A program made the translations under genes and the position numbers. Below the pieces are notes generated by a model. That model did not search any database. It saw only the letters and a program-made list of their open reading frames with translations, and was not told the DNA's origin. DNA of 64,000 nucleotides. It comes from Pseudomonas sp. S30 (GTDB taxonomy: Bacteria > Pseudomonadota > Gammaproteobacteria > Pseudomonadales > Pseudomonadaceae). This document shows positions 1-13,594 of the stretch, piece by piece. The stretch is from the NCBI RefSeq assembly GCF_016518545.1, contig NZ_JACVTO010000001.1:248001-312000 (forward strand), written 5' to 3'. The number at the start of each line of letters is the position of its first letter. Within the stretch, counting starts at the first letter, position 1.

Positions 1-603
1 CCAGAAGCGCATCACGCCGATCACCGCCTTCATCACCTGCGGGTTGTCGAAGTTCAGGTCCGGCTGATGGGAGTAGAAGCGGTGCCAGAAGTACTGGCCG
101 GCGACGGGGTCCCAGGTCCAGTTGGATTTCTCGGTATCCAGGAAGATGATCCGCGTGCCATCGTACTTGTGGTCGTCGTCGGACCACACGTAGAACTCGC
201 GCGCCTTGCTGCCGCGCTTGGCGTGCCGGGCGCGTTGAAACCAGGGGTGCTGGTCGGAAGTGTGATTGATCACAAGTTCGGTGATCACCCGCAGCCCGCG
301 GCGGTGGGCCTCGGCGATGAAGCGCCGCGCGTCGGCCAGGCTGCCGTAGTCCGGGTGCACGGCCTTGTATTCGGCGATGTCATAGCCATCGTCGCGCCGC
401 GGCGAGGGATAGAACGGCAGCAGCCAGAGGGTGTTCACCCCCAGCTCGGCGATGTAGTCCAGCTTGCCGATCAGTCCGGCGAAGTCGCCGATGCCATCGC
501 CGTTGGAGTCGAAGAACGACTTGATGTGCAGCTGGTAGATCACCGCATCCTTGTACCAGAGCGGGTCTTCGCTGAAGGCTGCCGGGCGCGCGCGCTTGGC
601 CAT
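1..603 (-). CDS. treS: Trehalose synthase (maltose alpha-D-glucosyltransferase), N-terminal part
   Basis: Partial gene: the first 201 codons are present and the rest lies left of the window. The protein begins [20 protein letters not shown] and continues with GH13 signatures: [20 protein letters not shown], then a [20 protein letters not shown] segment and an [15 protein letters not shown] segment. This is the usual N-terminus of TreS, which interconverts maltose and trehalose. The ATG is preceded by AAGGAG on the minus strand. It lies 36 bases downstream of glgE on the same strand, so both are probably one operon feeding trehalose/maltose into alpha-glucan. In many Pseudomonas TreS is fused to a maltokinase; whether that is so here cannot be seen. 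Confidence 0.93.
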   Translation of the reverse strand, partial: MAKRARPAAFSEDPLWYKDAVIYQLHIKSFFDSNGDGIGDFAGLIGKLDYIAELGVNTLWLLPFYPSPRRDDGYDIAEYKAVHPDYGSLADARRFIAEAHRRGLRVITELVINHTSDQHPWFQRARHAKRGSKAREFYVWSDDDHKYDGTRIIFLDTEKSNWTWDPVAGQYFWHRFYSHQPDLNFDNPQVMKAVIGVMRFW

Positions 604-639
604 GGGCGACTCCTTGCTGTATCGGGTTCGACGCTGCGT

Positions 640-2673
640 TCAGACGGGCTTGGAAATCCGCCAGATGCCGAACGGCTGATGCCAGGGCTCGATGCGCATC
701 CATTGGGTCTTGCCGTACCAGGTCCAGCGATGCCCCGTCATCAGGTCTTCGCCTTGGGTGTGGGCGTCGTCGTCCAGTCCCAGCTCCCACAGTGGCAACT
801 CGAAGTGCGCTTCCTGGGCGTTGTGCGGGTCCAGGCTGATGGCGACCAGGATGAAGTTGTCACCCTCGGCCGTGCGCTTGGCGAAGTAGAGGATCTGGTC
901 GTTCCAGCAATTGAAGAAGGCGATGCCCAGGTGAGTCTGCAACGCCGGGTTCTGCCGGCGAATGCGGTTGAGCTGGGCGATTTCGGCAATGACGTTGCCA
1001 GGTGCCGTAAAGTCGCGTGGGCGAATCTGGTACTTCTCCGAGTCCAGGTACTCTTCCTTGCCCGGCAACGCCGCGCTCTCGCACAGTTCGAAGCCTGAAT
1101 ACATACCCCACAGACCTGAGCCCATGGTCGCTAGCGCGGCGCGGATGAGAAAGCCTGCGCGGCCGCTGCTGTGCAGGAAGAAGGGGTTGATGTCTGGCGT
1201 ATTGACGAAGAAGTTCGGGCGATAGCACAGGCTCCACGGCGGCTGATTGAGCTGCTCGAAATACGTGTGCAGTTCAGTCTTGGTGTTGCGCCAGGTGAAG
1301 TAGGTGTAACTCTGGGCATACCCGACCTTGCCGAGCCGCGCCATCATCGCCGGTCGGGTGAAGGCCTCGGCCAGGAACAGCACGTCCGGATAGCGGCTGC
1401 GCACATTGGCGATCAGCCATTGCCAGAACGGCAGGGGCTTGGTGTGCGGGTTATCCACGCGGAAAGTACGAACGCCCTCCTCCACCCAGCCGATGATCAC
1501 GTCGCGCAGGGCGATCCACAGCGAGGGGATGGCGTCCGGTGCGTAGAAATCGACGTTGACGATGTCCTGGTACTTTTTTGGCGGGTTCTCGGCGTAGCGA
1601 ATGGTGCCGTCCGGCCGCCAGCTGAACCAGCCGGGGTGCTCGCTGAGCCAAGGGTGATCCTGCGAGCACTGGATGGCGAAGTCCAGGGCGATTTCCAGAC
1701 CATGCTCGGCCGCAGCGGCCACCAGGCGGCGGAAGTCTTCGCGGCTGCCGAGCTGCGGATGGATGGCGTCGTGGCCGCCGTCCGGGCTGCCGATGGCGTA
1801 AGGGCTGCCCGGATCGTCCGGCCCCGCCTGCAGGGAGTTGTTGGGACCCTTGCGGTGCTGTCTGCCAATGGGATGGATGGGCGGGAAATACAACACGTCG
1901 AAGCCCATGTCACGGATCATCGGCAGGCGCTGGTGCACGTCGTCGAAGGTGCCGTGACGCGACGGGTCGTCGGTGATCGAGCGCGGGAACAGCTCGTACC
2001 AGCTGGCGAACTGCGCCTGCTCACGGTCCACGTCCAACGGCAATTCGCGACTGCATGTCAGGTAGCTGCGGTGCTCGGCCTGGCTCATCAGGCTCGCGCT
2101 CTGCGGATCGAGCAGCAGCGCCACCTGGTCGTCGCCGGACAAGGTCGGCAGACGCTCCAGTAGCTGACGCAACCGCTCCCGCAGCTCACCCTCGCTGCGA
2201 TCGACGCCCTTGCCCAGCAGCAGCCGGCCTTCTTCCAGCTCCAGCTCGATGGCGACGCCGGCCTGGTATTTCTTCTCCAGGTCGTAACAGTAGGTGGCGT
2301 AAGGGTCGACCCAAGCCTCGATGCAGAACAGGTGCAGGCCCAGCGCCTGAGGAGTGAACGCGGCCGTCCACAGGTCGTTGCCGGCGTCGCTCATCGGCAC
2401 GGCCTGCCATTGGCGACTGTCGGCCTGGCGCCAGTGCAGCAAGACGGCCAGGCGATCATGCCCGTCGCTGTACACCTTGCTGGTCACCGCTACCGGCTGG
2501 CCTCGAATGGCCTTGACCGCGAATGCACCACCGTCGAGCACCGGCGTGGTGTCTTCGATGACGATGCGCGGCGCCAGGAGGGCCTGCGACAGATTGATGG
2601 CCTGGTCGGGATGATCGTTGGCCTTGGGCACCTGCTCGAAAGGCGCTGCTGCGACGGGCTCGTTACCGGACAT
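640..2673 (-). CDS. glgE: Alpha-1,4-glucan:maltose-1-phosphate maltosyltransferase
   Basis: 677 residues, the normal GlgE length. GlgE is a cytoplasmic GH13 enzyme that extends alpha-1,4-glucan using maltose 1-phosphate. Visible features: an N-terminal domain (about residues 30-180) with the IVIEDTTPVLDGG and FAVKAIRGQPVAV segments typical of the family, then the barrel with DVLYFPPIHPIGRQHRKGPN, the nucleophile motif FRVDNPHTKPLPFW, the acid/base region LFLAEAFTRPAMM and a late SGFELCE segment. The ATG at 2673 fits the family N-terminus. It is immediately upstream of treS, consistent with the trehalose-to-glucan GlgE route. No promoter could be assigned with confidence in the 138-bp gap shared with the divergent small gene. 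Confidence 0.95.
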   Translation of the reverse strand: MSGNEPVAAAPFEQVPKANDHPDQAINLSQALLAPRIVIEDTTPVLDGGAFAVKAIRGQPVAVTSKVYSDGHDRLAVLLHWRQADSRQWQAVPMSDAGNDLWTAAFTPQALGLHLFCIEAWVDPYATYCYDLEKKYQAGVAIELELEEGRLLLGKGVDRSEGELRERLRQLLERLPTLSGDDQVALLLDPQSASLMSQAEHRSYLTCSRELPLDVDREQAQFASWYELFPRSITDDPSRHGTFDDVHQRLPMIRDMGFDVLYFPPIHPIGRQHRKGPNNSLQAGPDDPGSPYAIGSPDGGHDAIHPQLGSREDFRRLVAAAAEHGLEIALDFAIQCSQDHPWLSEHPGWFSWRPDGTIRYAENPPKKYQDIVNVDFYAPDAIPSLWIALRDVIIGWVEEGVRTFRVDNPHTKPLPFWQWLIANVRSRYPDVLFLAEAFTRPAMMARLGKVGYAQSYTYFTWRNTKTELHTYFEQLNQPPWSLCYRPNFFVNTPDINPFFLHSSGRAGFLIRAALATMGSGLWGMYSGFELCESAALPGKEEYLDSEKYQIRPRDFTAPGNVIAEIAQLNRIRRQNPALQTHLGIAFFNCWNDQILYFAKRTAEGDNFILVAISLDPHNAQEAHFELPLWELGLDDDAHTQGEDLMTGHRWTWYGKTQWMRIEPWHQPFGIWRISKPV

Positions 2674-2811
2674 CGGGCCTTGCTCCCTGGGACTGGTGGC
2701 GGTAAGGGTTCAGAGCCTGGGGTCCTGCAGGGGTTCCATATAAATTGAGCGAATCGTGGCGCCTGGATGTCGAAGCTTCGAGACCCCTCAACCAGCTCGC
2801 GAGGTCCGGCC

Positions 2812-2967
2812 ATGACGCTTCCCACGCCCCACACGCCCGATCCGAACATCGACGATCCACCGCTGCCGCCGCCACAGCCGGAGGTGGATCCCGAGCCTCC
2901 GTCCACTCAACCGGCGCCGCCGCCGGTGGGTGATCCTCCAGAGCAAGAGCCGCCGATCAAGGCCTGA
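2812..2967 (+). CDS. Small proline-rich hypothetical protein
   Basis: 51-residue protein made largely of proline, glutamate and aspartate (for example DPNIDDPPLPPPQPEVDPEP), with no signal peptide, membrane segment or cysteine. The start chosen is the ATG at 2812 because GAGG lies 7 bases upstream; an in-frame ATG at 2767 has no such site. It sits alone between divergent glgE and the convergent acyl-CoA ligase and is followed by a strong hairpin. It is probably a natively disordered peptide; function unknown. The biased composition means it could also be spurious, but the ribosome-binding site and clean placement favour a real gene. Confidence 0.5.
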   Translation: MTLPTPHTPDPNIDDPPLPPPQPEVDPEPPSTQPAPPPVGDPPEQEPPIKA

Positions 2968-2979
2968 GCCGTTGGCGAA

Positions 2980-3004
2980 CCGAGCCCGCATCGTGCGGGC
3001 TCGG
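2980..3004. terminator. Hairpin between convergent genes
   Basis: Perfect 11-bp stem (CCGAGCCCGCA / TGCGGGCTCGG) with a 3-base loop, located exactly between the stop of the small proline-rich gene and the stop of the minus-strand acyl-CoA ligase. There is no T-run on either side, so it is a terminator-like hairpin rather than a textbook intrinsic terminator. Confidence 0.55.
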
Positions 3005-4678
<1,674 letters not shown>

Positions 4679-4741
4679 AGCTGTCCCTTCTTGTGGTTGT
4701 TGGGGCGCGACTGAAACAAGCGAACGATACTTTGGCTTAAA

Positions 4742-4763
4742 TTGACGTTTACGTAAAGGTCAA
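4742..4763. promoter_or_regulatory. Operator-like palindrome 1 in the liu divergent promoter
   Basis: 22-bp near-perfect palindrome with outer arms TTGAC / GTCAA around the core TTTACGTAAA (one mismatched pair). A second element with the same core starts 51 bp downstream. In other Pseudomonas the liu genes are controlled by the MerR-family protein LiuR, so this is a candidate LiuR site. The regulator gene is not in the window. Confidence 0.6.
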
Positions 4764-4792
4764 TAAGAGGTTTGACAGACTCCGCCCCCAGG

Positions 4793-4814
4793 TTTACGTT
4801 TACGTAAAGGTCAC
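4793..4814. promoter_or_regulatory. Operator-like palindrome 2 in the liu divergent promoter
   Basis: Same core (TTTACGTAAA) and same flanking G/GGTCA as the first element, with a weaker left outer arm. It lies 116 bp before the liuA start. A TTGACA at 4772-4777 with TACGTT 17 bp further on is a possible liuA promoter overlapping this element. Confidence 0.55.
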
Positions 4815-4929
4815 AGACAAGGCTTCGCTGCCCGTCTGCGTCCGCCCATGAGAGCCCACGTCCGCTCTGCATGGGATGCCAGCGCAGCGGAACCCGTTTC
4901 CACCCATTCCAAGAACAACAAGGTGCCCC

Positions 4930-6093
4930 ATGCATTATCCGACCCTGAACTTCGCCCTCGGCGAAACCCTCGACATGCTGCGCGATCAGGTACGCACCTT
5001 CGCGACCGCCGAGCTGGCGCCCCGCGCGGCGCAGATCGACCAGGACAACCTGTTTCCGGCCGACATGTGGCGCAAGTTCGGCGACATGGGTCTGCTGGGT
5101 ATCACCGTGTCGGAGGAATATGGCGGTGCAGGCCTCGGCTATCTGGCCCATGTTCTGGCCATGGAGGAGATCAGCCGTGCCTCTGCCTCCGTCGCCCTTT
5201 CCTATGGCGCCCATTCCAACCTGTGCGTCAACCAGATCAACCGCAACGGCACCCCCGAGCAGAAGCGTCGCTATCTGCCCAGGCTGATCACGGGCGAACA
5301 CATCGGCGCCCTGGCCATGAGCGAACCCAACGCCGGCTCCGATGTGGTGTCGATGAAACTGCGCGCCGACAGGCGCGGTGATCGCTTCATGCTCAACGGC
5401 AGCAAGACCTGGATCACCAACGGCCCCGATGCCAACGTCTACGTGATCTACGCCAAGACCGACCTGGACCGGGGTGCCCACGGCATCACCGCGTTCATCG
5501 TCGAGCGGGACTGGAGCGGCTTCAGCCGTAGCGCCAAGTTCGACAAGCTCGGCATGCGCGGTTCCAACACCTGCGAGTTGTTCTTCGACGACGTCGAAGT
5601 GCCCGAGGAGAACATCCTCGGGCAGCTCGACGGCGGCGTACGGGTGCTGATGAGCGGCCTGGACTACGAGCGCGTGGTGCTGGCCGGCGGACCCACCGGC
5701 ATCATGCAGAGCTGCCTGGATCTGGTGGTGCCCTACGTGCATGACCGCAAGCAGTTCGGCCAGAGCATCGGCGAATTCCAGATGATCCAGGGCAAGCTGG
5801 CCGACATGTACACCCAGCTCAACGCCAGCCGCGCCTACCTGTATGCCGTCGCGCAGGCCTGCGACCGCGGCGAGACCACGCGCAAGGACGCGGCCGGGGT
5901 GATCCTCTACAGCGCCGAGCGCGCGACCCAGATGGCCCTGGAAGCGATCCAGATCCTCGGCGGCAACGGCTACATCAATGAATTCCCGGCCGGGCGCCTG
6001 CTGCGTGACGCCAAGCTGTACGAGATCGGCGCCGGCACCAGTGAGATCCGCCGCATGCTGATCGGCCGTGAACTGTTCAATGAAACCCGCTGA
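4930..6093 (+). CDS. liuA: Isovaleryl-CoA dehydrogenase
   Basis: 387 residues, matching the family. It oxidises isovaleryl-CoA to 3-methylcrotonyl-CoA, passing electrons to ETF. Motifs seen: [20 protein letters not shown] (FAD/substrate contact), [20 protein letters not shown], the catalytic-Glu region [18 protein letters not shown], and the C-terminal [20 protein letters not shown] with [18 protein letters not shown]. The start at 4930 ([12 protein letters not shown]) has AAGG upstream; an in-frame start at 4876 would add a non-homologous leader. First gene of liuABCD. Confidence 0.95.
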   Translation: MHYPTLNFALGETLDMLRDQVRTFATAELAPRAAQIDQDNLFPADMWRKFGDMGLLGITVSEEYGGAGLGYLAHVLAMEEISRASASVALSYGAHSNLCVNQINRNGTPEQKRRYLPRLITGEHIGALAMSEPNAGSDVVSMKLRADRRGDRFMLNGSKTWITNGPDANVYVIYAKTDLDRGAHGITAFIVERDWSGFSRSAKFDKLGMRGSNTCELFFDDVEVPEENILGQLDGGVRVLMSGLDYERVVLAGGPTGIMQSCLDLVVPYVHDRKQFGQSIGEFQMIQGKLADMYTQLNASRAYLYAVAQACDRGETTRKDAAGVILYSAERATQMALEAIQILGGNGYINEFPAGRLLRDAKLYEIGAGTSEIRRMLIGRELFNETR

Positions 6094-6155
6094 GGCTGCC
6101 AGCGGCTCGACGCCCAGAACCTGCAGCTCCCCCCTTTTCACTTGAAGGCACCACG

Positions 6156-7760
<1,605 letters not shown>

Positions 7761-7763
7761 CCC

Positions 7764-8572
7764 ATGCACGACTTCGACACCCTGGAACTGATCAAGGACC
7801 CCCGCGGTTTCGCCACGCTGTGGCTCAGCCGGGAAGACAAGCACAACGCCTTCGATGCGCAGATGATCCGCGAGCTCATCATCGCCTTGGAGCGCCTGGC
7901 CAGCGACGCCGAGCTGCGCTTCGTGGTGCTGCGCGGTCGCGGCCGGCATTTCAGTGCCGGCGCCGATCTGGCGTGGATGCGCCAGGCAGCGCAGCTGGAC
8001 TTCAACAGCAACCTGGATGATGCCCGCGAGCTGGGTGAACTCATGTACGCCCTGCACCGCCTGAAGGTCCCGACCCTGGCCGTGGTGCACGGTTCGGCCT
8101 TCGGCGGGGCACTGGGGCTGATCGCCTGCTGCGACATGGCGATCGGCACCGAGGATGCTCAACTGTGCCTGTCGGAGGTGCGCATCGGCCTGGTCCCGGC
8201 GGTAATCAGCCCCTTCGTGGTCAAGGCCATCGGCGAGCGCGCCGCCCGCCGCTATGCCCTGACGGCCGAGCGCTTCAGCGGCATGCGCGCCTGTGAGCTG
8301 GGCCTTCTTGCCGAGGCCTGTGCGCCGGCGCAGCTGGAGGCCCGCCTCGCGGACTGGGTCGATACCCTCCTGCACAACGGCCCCAGAGCCCTGCGCGCTG
8401 CCAAAGAGCTGCTGCGCGAGGTGGATGCCGGCCACTTGAGCCCGGCGCTGCGCCGCTACTGCGAGAACAGCATCGCACGCATTCGTGTCAGTGACGAAGC
8501 TCAGGAAGGCCTGCGCGCCTTCCTGGAAAAACGTCGCCCCGCCTGGCGACCCATCGACCAGGAGCCACAGCC

Positions 8573-8576
<4 letters not shown>
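7764..8576 (+). CDS. liuC: Methylglutaconyl-CoA hydratase (enoyl-CoA hydratase family)
   Basis: 270 residues, a crotonase. It would hydrate 3-methylglutaconyl-CoA to HMG-CoA. It shows the oxyanion-hole region GRGRHFSAGADLAWM and the second signature VHGSAFGGALGLIACCDMAI followed by CLSEVRIGLVPAVISPFV. The glutamate in SEVRIGL is where family members carry a catalytic acid. It starts 3 bases after liuB and its stop overlaps the liuD start (ATGA), so translation is probably coupled. HMG-CoA lyase, which completes the pathway, is not next to this cluster. Confidence 0.93.
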
Positions 8577-10528
<1,952 letters not shown>

Positions 10529-10560
10529 TGCGGCGCTCACACCGGTCCGGGTGGCGCAAA

Positions 10561-11220
10561 TCAGTGCCGCCCGTGTGACCTGACCACCACGCCCAGCACT
10601 TGCAGGTGCTCACCGCACAGCAGTTTCGGATAGGTCGGATTGAGCGGTCTGAGGTAACGCTGCCCGCCCTCCTCGACCAACTGCCGGAACACTGCGGCGG
10701 TGCCGCCATTGCGGGCGATCACCAATTTGCCAGGGGCCGCCTGCACGCCGGGGTCGACCAGCACCAGCATGCCCTCGGGCACGCTCGCCCCGGTCGGCGC
10801 GCTCATGGCATCGCTTTCCACCGGCAGCCAGAAGGCCTTGCCCTGGGCGCTGTAGTCGGTCTGCTCGTAGACGCTGCCGTCTTTGGGCAATGGCCCATCC
10901 AGCTCGGCCCAGGTCAGCACCGGATAGCGGAAGCAGACGATGTACTGCAGCAGGTCGTCGACCTCGTCCGTTTCGCCGGCCTCGTAGCTGCCGCTGCGCT
11001 CAGCCAGCTGATCGATGCGCATCATCCGCAGCGACACGTGCAGGTGCGCCAGGCCCAGCGCCTGGAGCACATCGTTCATCATCGCCACCTTGGGCTGGCG
11101 CGTCCCGCGCAGCCAATGGCCCACCCCGCCCTGGGTGACCCCGACGCGTTCGGCAAGTTGCTCCTGCGAAAGTCCCAGCTCTCGCATCCGTTGCTTGACC
11201 AGCTCGATCCATTTTTCCAT
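10561..11220 (-). CDS. CI/LexA-like XRE repressor with S24 domain lacking both catalytic residues
   Basis: 219 residues from the ATG at 11220 (a GTG at 11229 is in frame). N-terminal helix-turn-helix: MRELGLSQEQLAERVGVTQG followed by GHWLRGTRQPK. The C-terminal half aligns by eye with phage lambda CI: FWLPVESDAMSAPTG opposite FWLEVEGNSMTAPTG, and VFRQLVEEGGQRYLRPLNPTYP opposite [22 protein letters not shown]. At the self-cleavage serine (GNSM in CI) this protein has alanine (SDAM), and at the catalytic lysine (FKKL) it has arginine (FRQL). It is therefore probably a repressor that cannot self-cleave in the SOS response. It is divergent from a DUF6124-like gene across an AT-rich operator region. 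Confidence 0.88.
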   Translation of the reverse strand: MEKWIELVKQRMRELGLSQEQLAERVGVTQGGVGHWLRGTRQPKVAMMNDVLQALGLAHLHVSLRMMRIDQLAERSGSYEAGETDEVDDLLQYIVCFRYPVLTWAELDGPLPKDGSVYEQTDYSAQGKAFWLPVESDAMSAPTGASVPEGMLVLVDPGVQAAPGKLVIARNGGTAAVFRQLVEEGGQRYLRPLNPTYPKLLCGEHLQVLGVVVRSHGRH

Positions 11221-11253
11221 CGCCCGCACGATACGGACTGCCCGTCAGCGCTC

Positions 11254-11270
11254 AATACACATATTGTATT
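11254..11270. promoter_or_regulatory. Candidate operator for the CI/LexA-like repressor
   Basis: Inverted repeat AATACA-N5-TGTATT (17 bp) in a strongly AT-rich stretch (about 11250-11315) between the divergent repressor and DUF6124-like gene; a half-site AATACA recurs at about 11289. Size and placement suit an XRE/CI-type dimer that controls its own gene. Inference from position and symmetry only. Confidence 0.5.
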
Positions 11271-11358
11271 ATTAATTCGATGATAAAGAATACATATAGT
11301 ACTAATATCTGTTGTGACTGATTTCCCTTCACGCTCCACTGGTAACAGGATGAAACCT

Positions 11359-11631
11359 ATGACACATCCAGAAAAGGATTTGGACGGCGAGGCCGCCCGC
11401 CGCGCGCTCGATTACTACCTGAACCCAACGCCGCCTCACGCCAGCATCGACACCTTGCCCTGGGTCGTGCGCGATGACGTCCCGCCCGAGCAAGCCAACG
11501 CCCATGCCATGGCCCTGCTGCGCTGCGCAGCCGCCACGGCCCAGGAAACCGGTAGCCACCAGCAGGGCACCACACGGGAAGTGCTGTTTGCGTTGATGCA
11601 CATGGTGAACATGGCGCGCGCACTGTTGTAA
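11359..11631 (+). CDS. DUF6124-like hypothetical protein
   Basis: 90 residues, soluble, no signal peptide. The segment EAARRALDYYLNP near the N-terminus resembles the conserved opening of the DUF6124 (DUF3077-like) proteins that occur in many copies in Pseudomonas; the C-terminal part (EVLFALMHMVNMARALL) is an amphipathic helix as in that group. Function unknown. The start at 11359 is preferred because AGGA lies 8 bases upstream; an ATG at 11350 has the AGGA against it. Divergent from the repressor, hence possibly its target. Confidence 0.6.
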   Translation: MTHPEKDLDGEAARRALDYYLNPTPPHASIDTLPWVVRDDVPPEQANAHAMALLRCAAATAQETGSHQQGTTREVLFALMHMVNMARALL

Positions 11632-12140
11632 GCCGATGCAGGGCATGTTCGAGTGTCCCAACTCCACCGGCATACCCGATTCCGTTCTTGCCCAGCCAGT
11701 GACGGCGACGTTGCAGTCATCTGGCTGGCTGCGGAGCGATCTCACTTCACCCCACCTCGTTTCTCATCCTGGCGCCCCGCAGTCATTCCTTCCCACGCGC
11801 GCGCCCGATTCCGGTGCCCGCATCCAGGCCGTCCCCTGAGTCGCAGCTGACGCTTAGTTAACCCGACGAGGCGTGAATACCGACGTCCTGGTGACCGCAC
11901 GGGTCGCCACGCCAGGCGGCGTGTTCGCCCGCAGGTCGGCAGCATCTGCGAGTCCATCGGCGAGCCGGGTTCGCGTCCGCCAGCAGTCGACGGCCAACAT
12001 CCCTATTGCTCGCAAGGCTTTCATACATCGGTATGAAGCAGGCGCCGAGACCTCGAACTTTTTGCGATTTCGGCGCCGTTCGCGAGCCCCTACCGTGCTC
12101 CCTGGCAGCGTTGACCACTAAAAATAACAGGAGACGACCC
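11632..12140. promoter_or_regulatory. 509-bp upstream region of the permease operon with an inverted repeat
   Basis: No convincing gene. The only clear structure is the inverted repeat TTCATAC-ATCG-GTATGAA at 12020-12037, about 105 bp before the permease start, a reasonable operator for the PucR regulator at the far end of the operon. AGGAGACGACCC directly before 12141 is the permease ribosome-binding site. No sigma-54 -24/-12 element of good quality was found here. Confidence 0.45.
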
Positions 12141-13541
12141 ATGCCGATCCAGTCCGAACATGACCCGCGCCTCAAACGTGCTCTGAAAACCCGCCATATC
12201 AGCATGCTTGCCCTGGGCGGCGTCATCGGGGCGGGACTCTTCGTGGGTTCGAGTGCCGTGATCTCGGCGACCGGTCCCGGGGCTTTCATCACCTATGCCA
12301 TCACCGGCGCGATCGTGGCGCTGGTGATGCGCATGCTGGGCGAAATGGCCGCCGCACATCCCAGCAAGGGTTCATTCGTCGATTATGCACGCCTGGCGTT
12401 CGGTCCAGCGGCCGGGTACATGACCGGGTGGCTGTACTGGTACTTCTGGGTCATCGTCGTAGGCTTCGAGGCTGTGGTCGGCGGCCAGATCATCAATGCC
12501 TGGCTGCCCGACCTTCCGGTCTGGATGATCGCCCTGGGGCTGATGCTGGTCATGACCCTGTTGAACCTGATGTCAGTGCATTCCTTCGGAGAAGCCGAGT
12601 ACTGGTTCGCCGGTGTCAAAGTCGCTGCCATCGTGGTGTTCCTGCTGGTGGCGGGCGCCTACGCGTTCCACGTGTGGCCGAACTCCGACGCCAGCTTCGG
12701 CCATCTGACCGAGCACGGCGGTTTCCTGCCCCACGGCCTGGGCTCGCTGTTCACTGGCGTGGTGATAGTGATCTTCTCGATGACCGGCGTGGAAGTCGCC
12801 ACGCTCGCCGCCGCCGAATCCGAAGACCCCACGCGCAATATCCGCAAGGCCGTCAACACGGTGATGGTGCGTATCCTGGTGTTCTTCGTGCTTGCGACGT
12901 TCCTCATCGTCGTCGTCCAACCCTGGACCGATCTGAGCCCTGGCAAGTCGCCGTTCGTGACCACCTTGGACCACATGGGAATCCCGGGCGCTGGCGCCTT
13001 GCTGAACGTGGTCATTCTGGTGGCCGTGCTTTCGGTACTCAATGCCGGTTTGTACACCTCGTCGCGACTGCTCTTCGTGCTGGCCTCCCACGGTGAGGCG
13101 CCAAGCTGGATGACCGCCGTGAGCCGACGCGGCGTCCCCGTGCGTGGGGTGCTCGCCTCGACCCTGATCGGTTATGGCTGCGTAGTCATCGCTGCGCTCT
13201 GGCCGCAGACCGTCTTCCAGTTCCTGATCAACTCGTCAGGCACGGTGTTCCTGTTCGTCTACCTGATGATCTGCCTGGCGCAACTCAGGCTTCGTCGTCG
13301 CTGGGTGGCCGAGGGCAGCCTGAAGTTCGCCATGTGGGGCCATCCATGGCTGCCAATCCTGGTCACCGTCGCGATCATCTCGGTGCTGGTCAGCATGGCA
13401 TTCGACCCTTCCATGCAGCTCAGCCTGATCCAGTGCCTGATCGCCATTCTCGCCATCGCAGCCTCCTACCTCGTCAAGCGGCTGTGCGGCAAACCTGAAT
13501 CCGACACCCATACGCTTTCTGCGCAAGGCGCAAAACCCTGA
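12141..13541 (+). CDS. Amino acid permease, GabP/AAT family
   Basis: 466 residues with about 12 hydrophobic segments, an inner-membrane APC-superfamily transporter. It begins with the signature RALKTRHISMLALGGVIGAG followed by LFVGSSAVI and GPGAFITYAI, and has GEMAAAHPSKGSFVDYARLA after segment 2, both typical of the GABA/aromatic amino acid permeases. Substrate cannot be fixed from sequence; the downstream oxidase and aldehyde dehydrogenase suggest an amine or omega-amino acid. It is the first gene of an apparent four-gene operon (gap to the FAD oxidase 53 bp). Confidence 0.92.
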   Translation: MPIQSEHDPRLKRALKTRHISMLALGGVIGAGLFVGSSAVISATGPGAFITYAITGAIVALVMRMLGEMAAAHPSKGSFVDYARLAFGPAAGYMTGWLYWYFWVIVVGFEAVVGGQIINAWLPDLPVWMIALGLMLVMTLLNLMSVHSFGEAEYWFAGVKVAAIVVFLLVAGAYAFHVWPNSDASFGHLTEHGGFLPHGLGSLFTGVVIVIFSMTGVEVATLAAAESEDPTRNIRKAVNTVMVRILVFFVLATFLIVVVQPWTDLSPGKSPFVTTLDHMGIPGAGALLNVVILVAVLSVLNAGLYTSSRLLFVLASHGEAPSWMTAVSRRGVPVRGVLASTLIGYGCVVIAALWPQTVFQFLINSSGTVFLFVYLMICLAQLRLRRRWVAEGSLKFAMWGHPWLPILVTVAIISVLVSMAFDPSMQLSLIQCLIAILAIAASYLVKRLCGKPESDTHTLSAQGAKP

Positions 13542-13594
13542 ATACCGTGTCAGACACCACCCGAATCCTGGGTCGTCATTGGGAAGAACCCGCC

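Noticed and set aside
67..1098. Plus-strand open frames opposite treS and glgE
   Set aside because: No motif or ribosome-binding site; the minus-strand proteins match known enzymes throughout.
10529..10560. Terminator between liuD and the convergent repressor gene
   Set aside because: Only short imperfect arms (TCACAC / GTGTGA) at a distance and no T-run.
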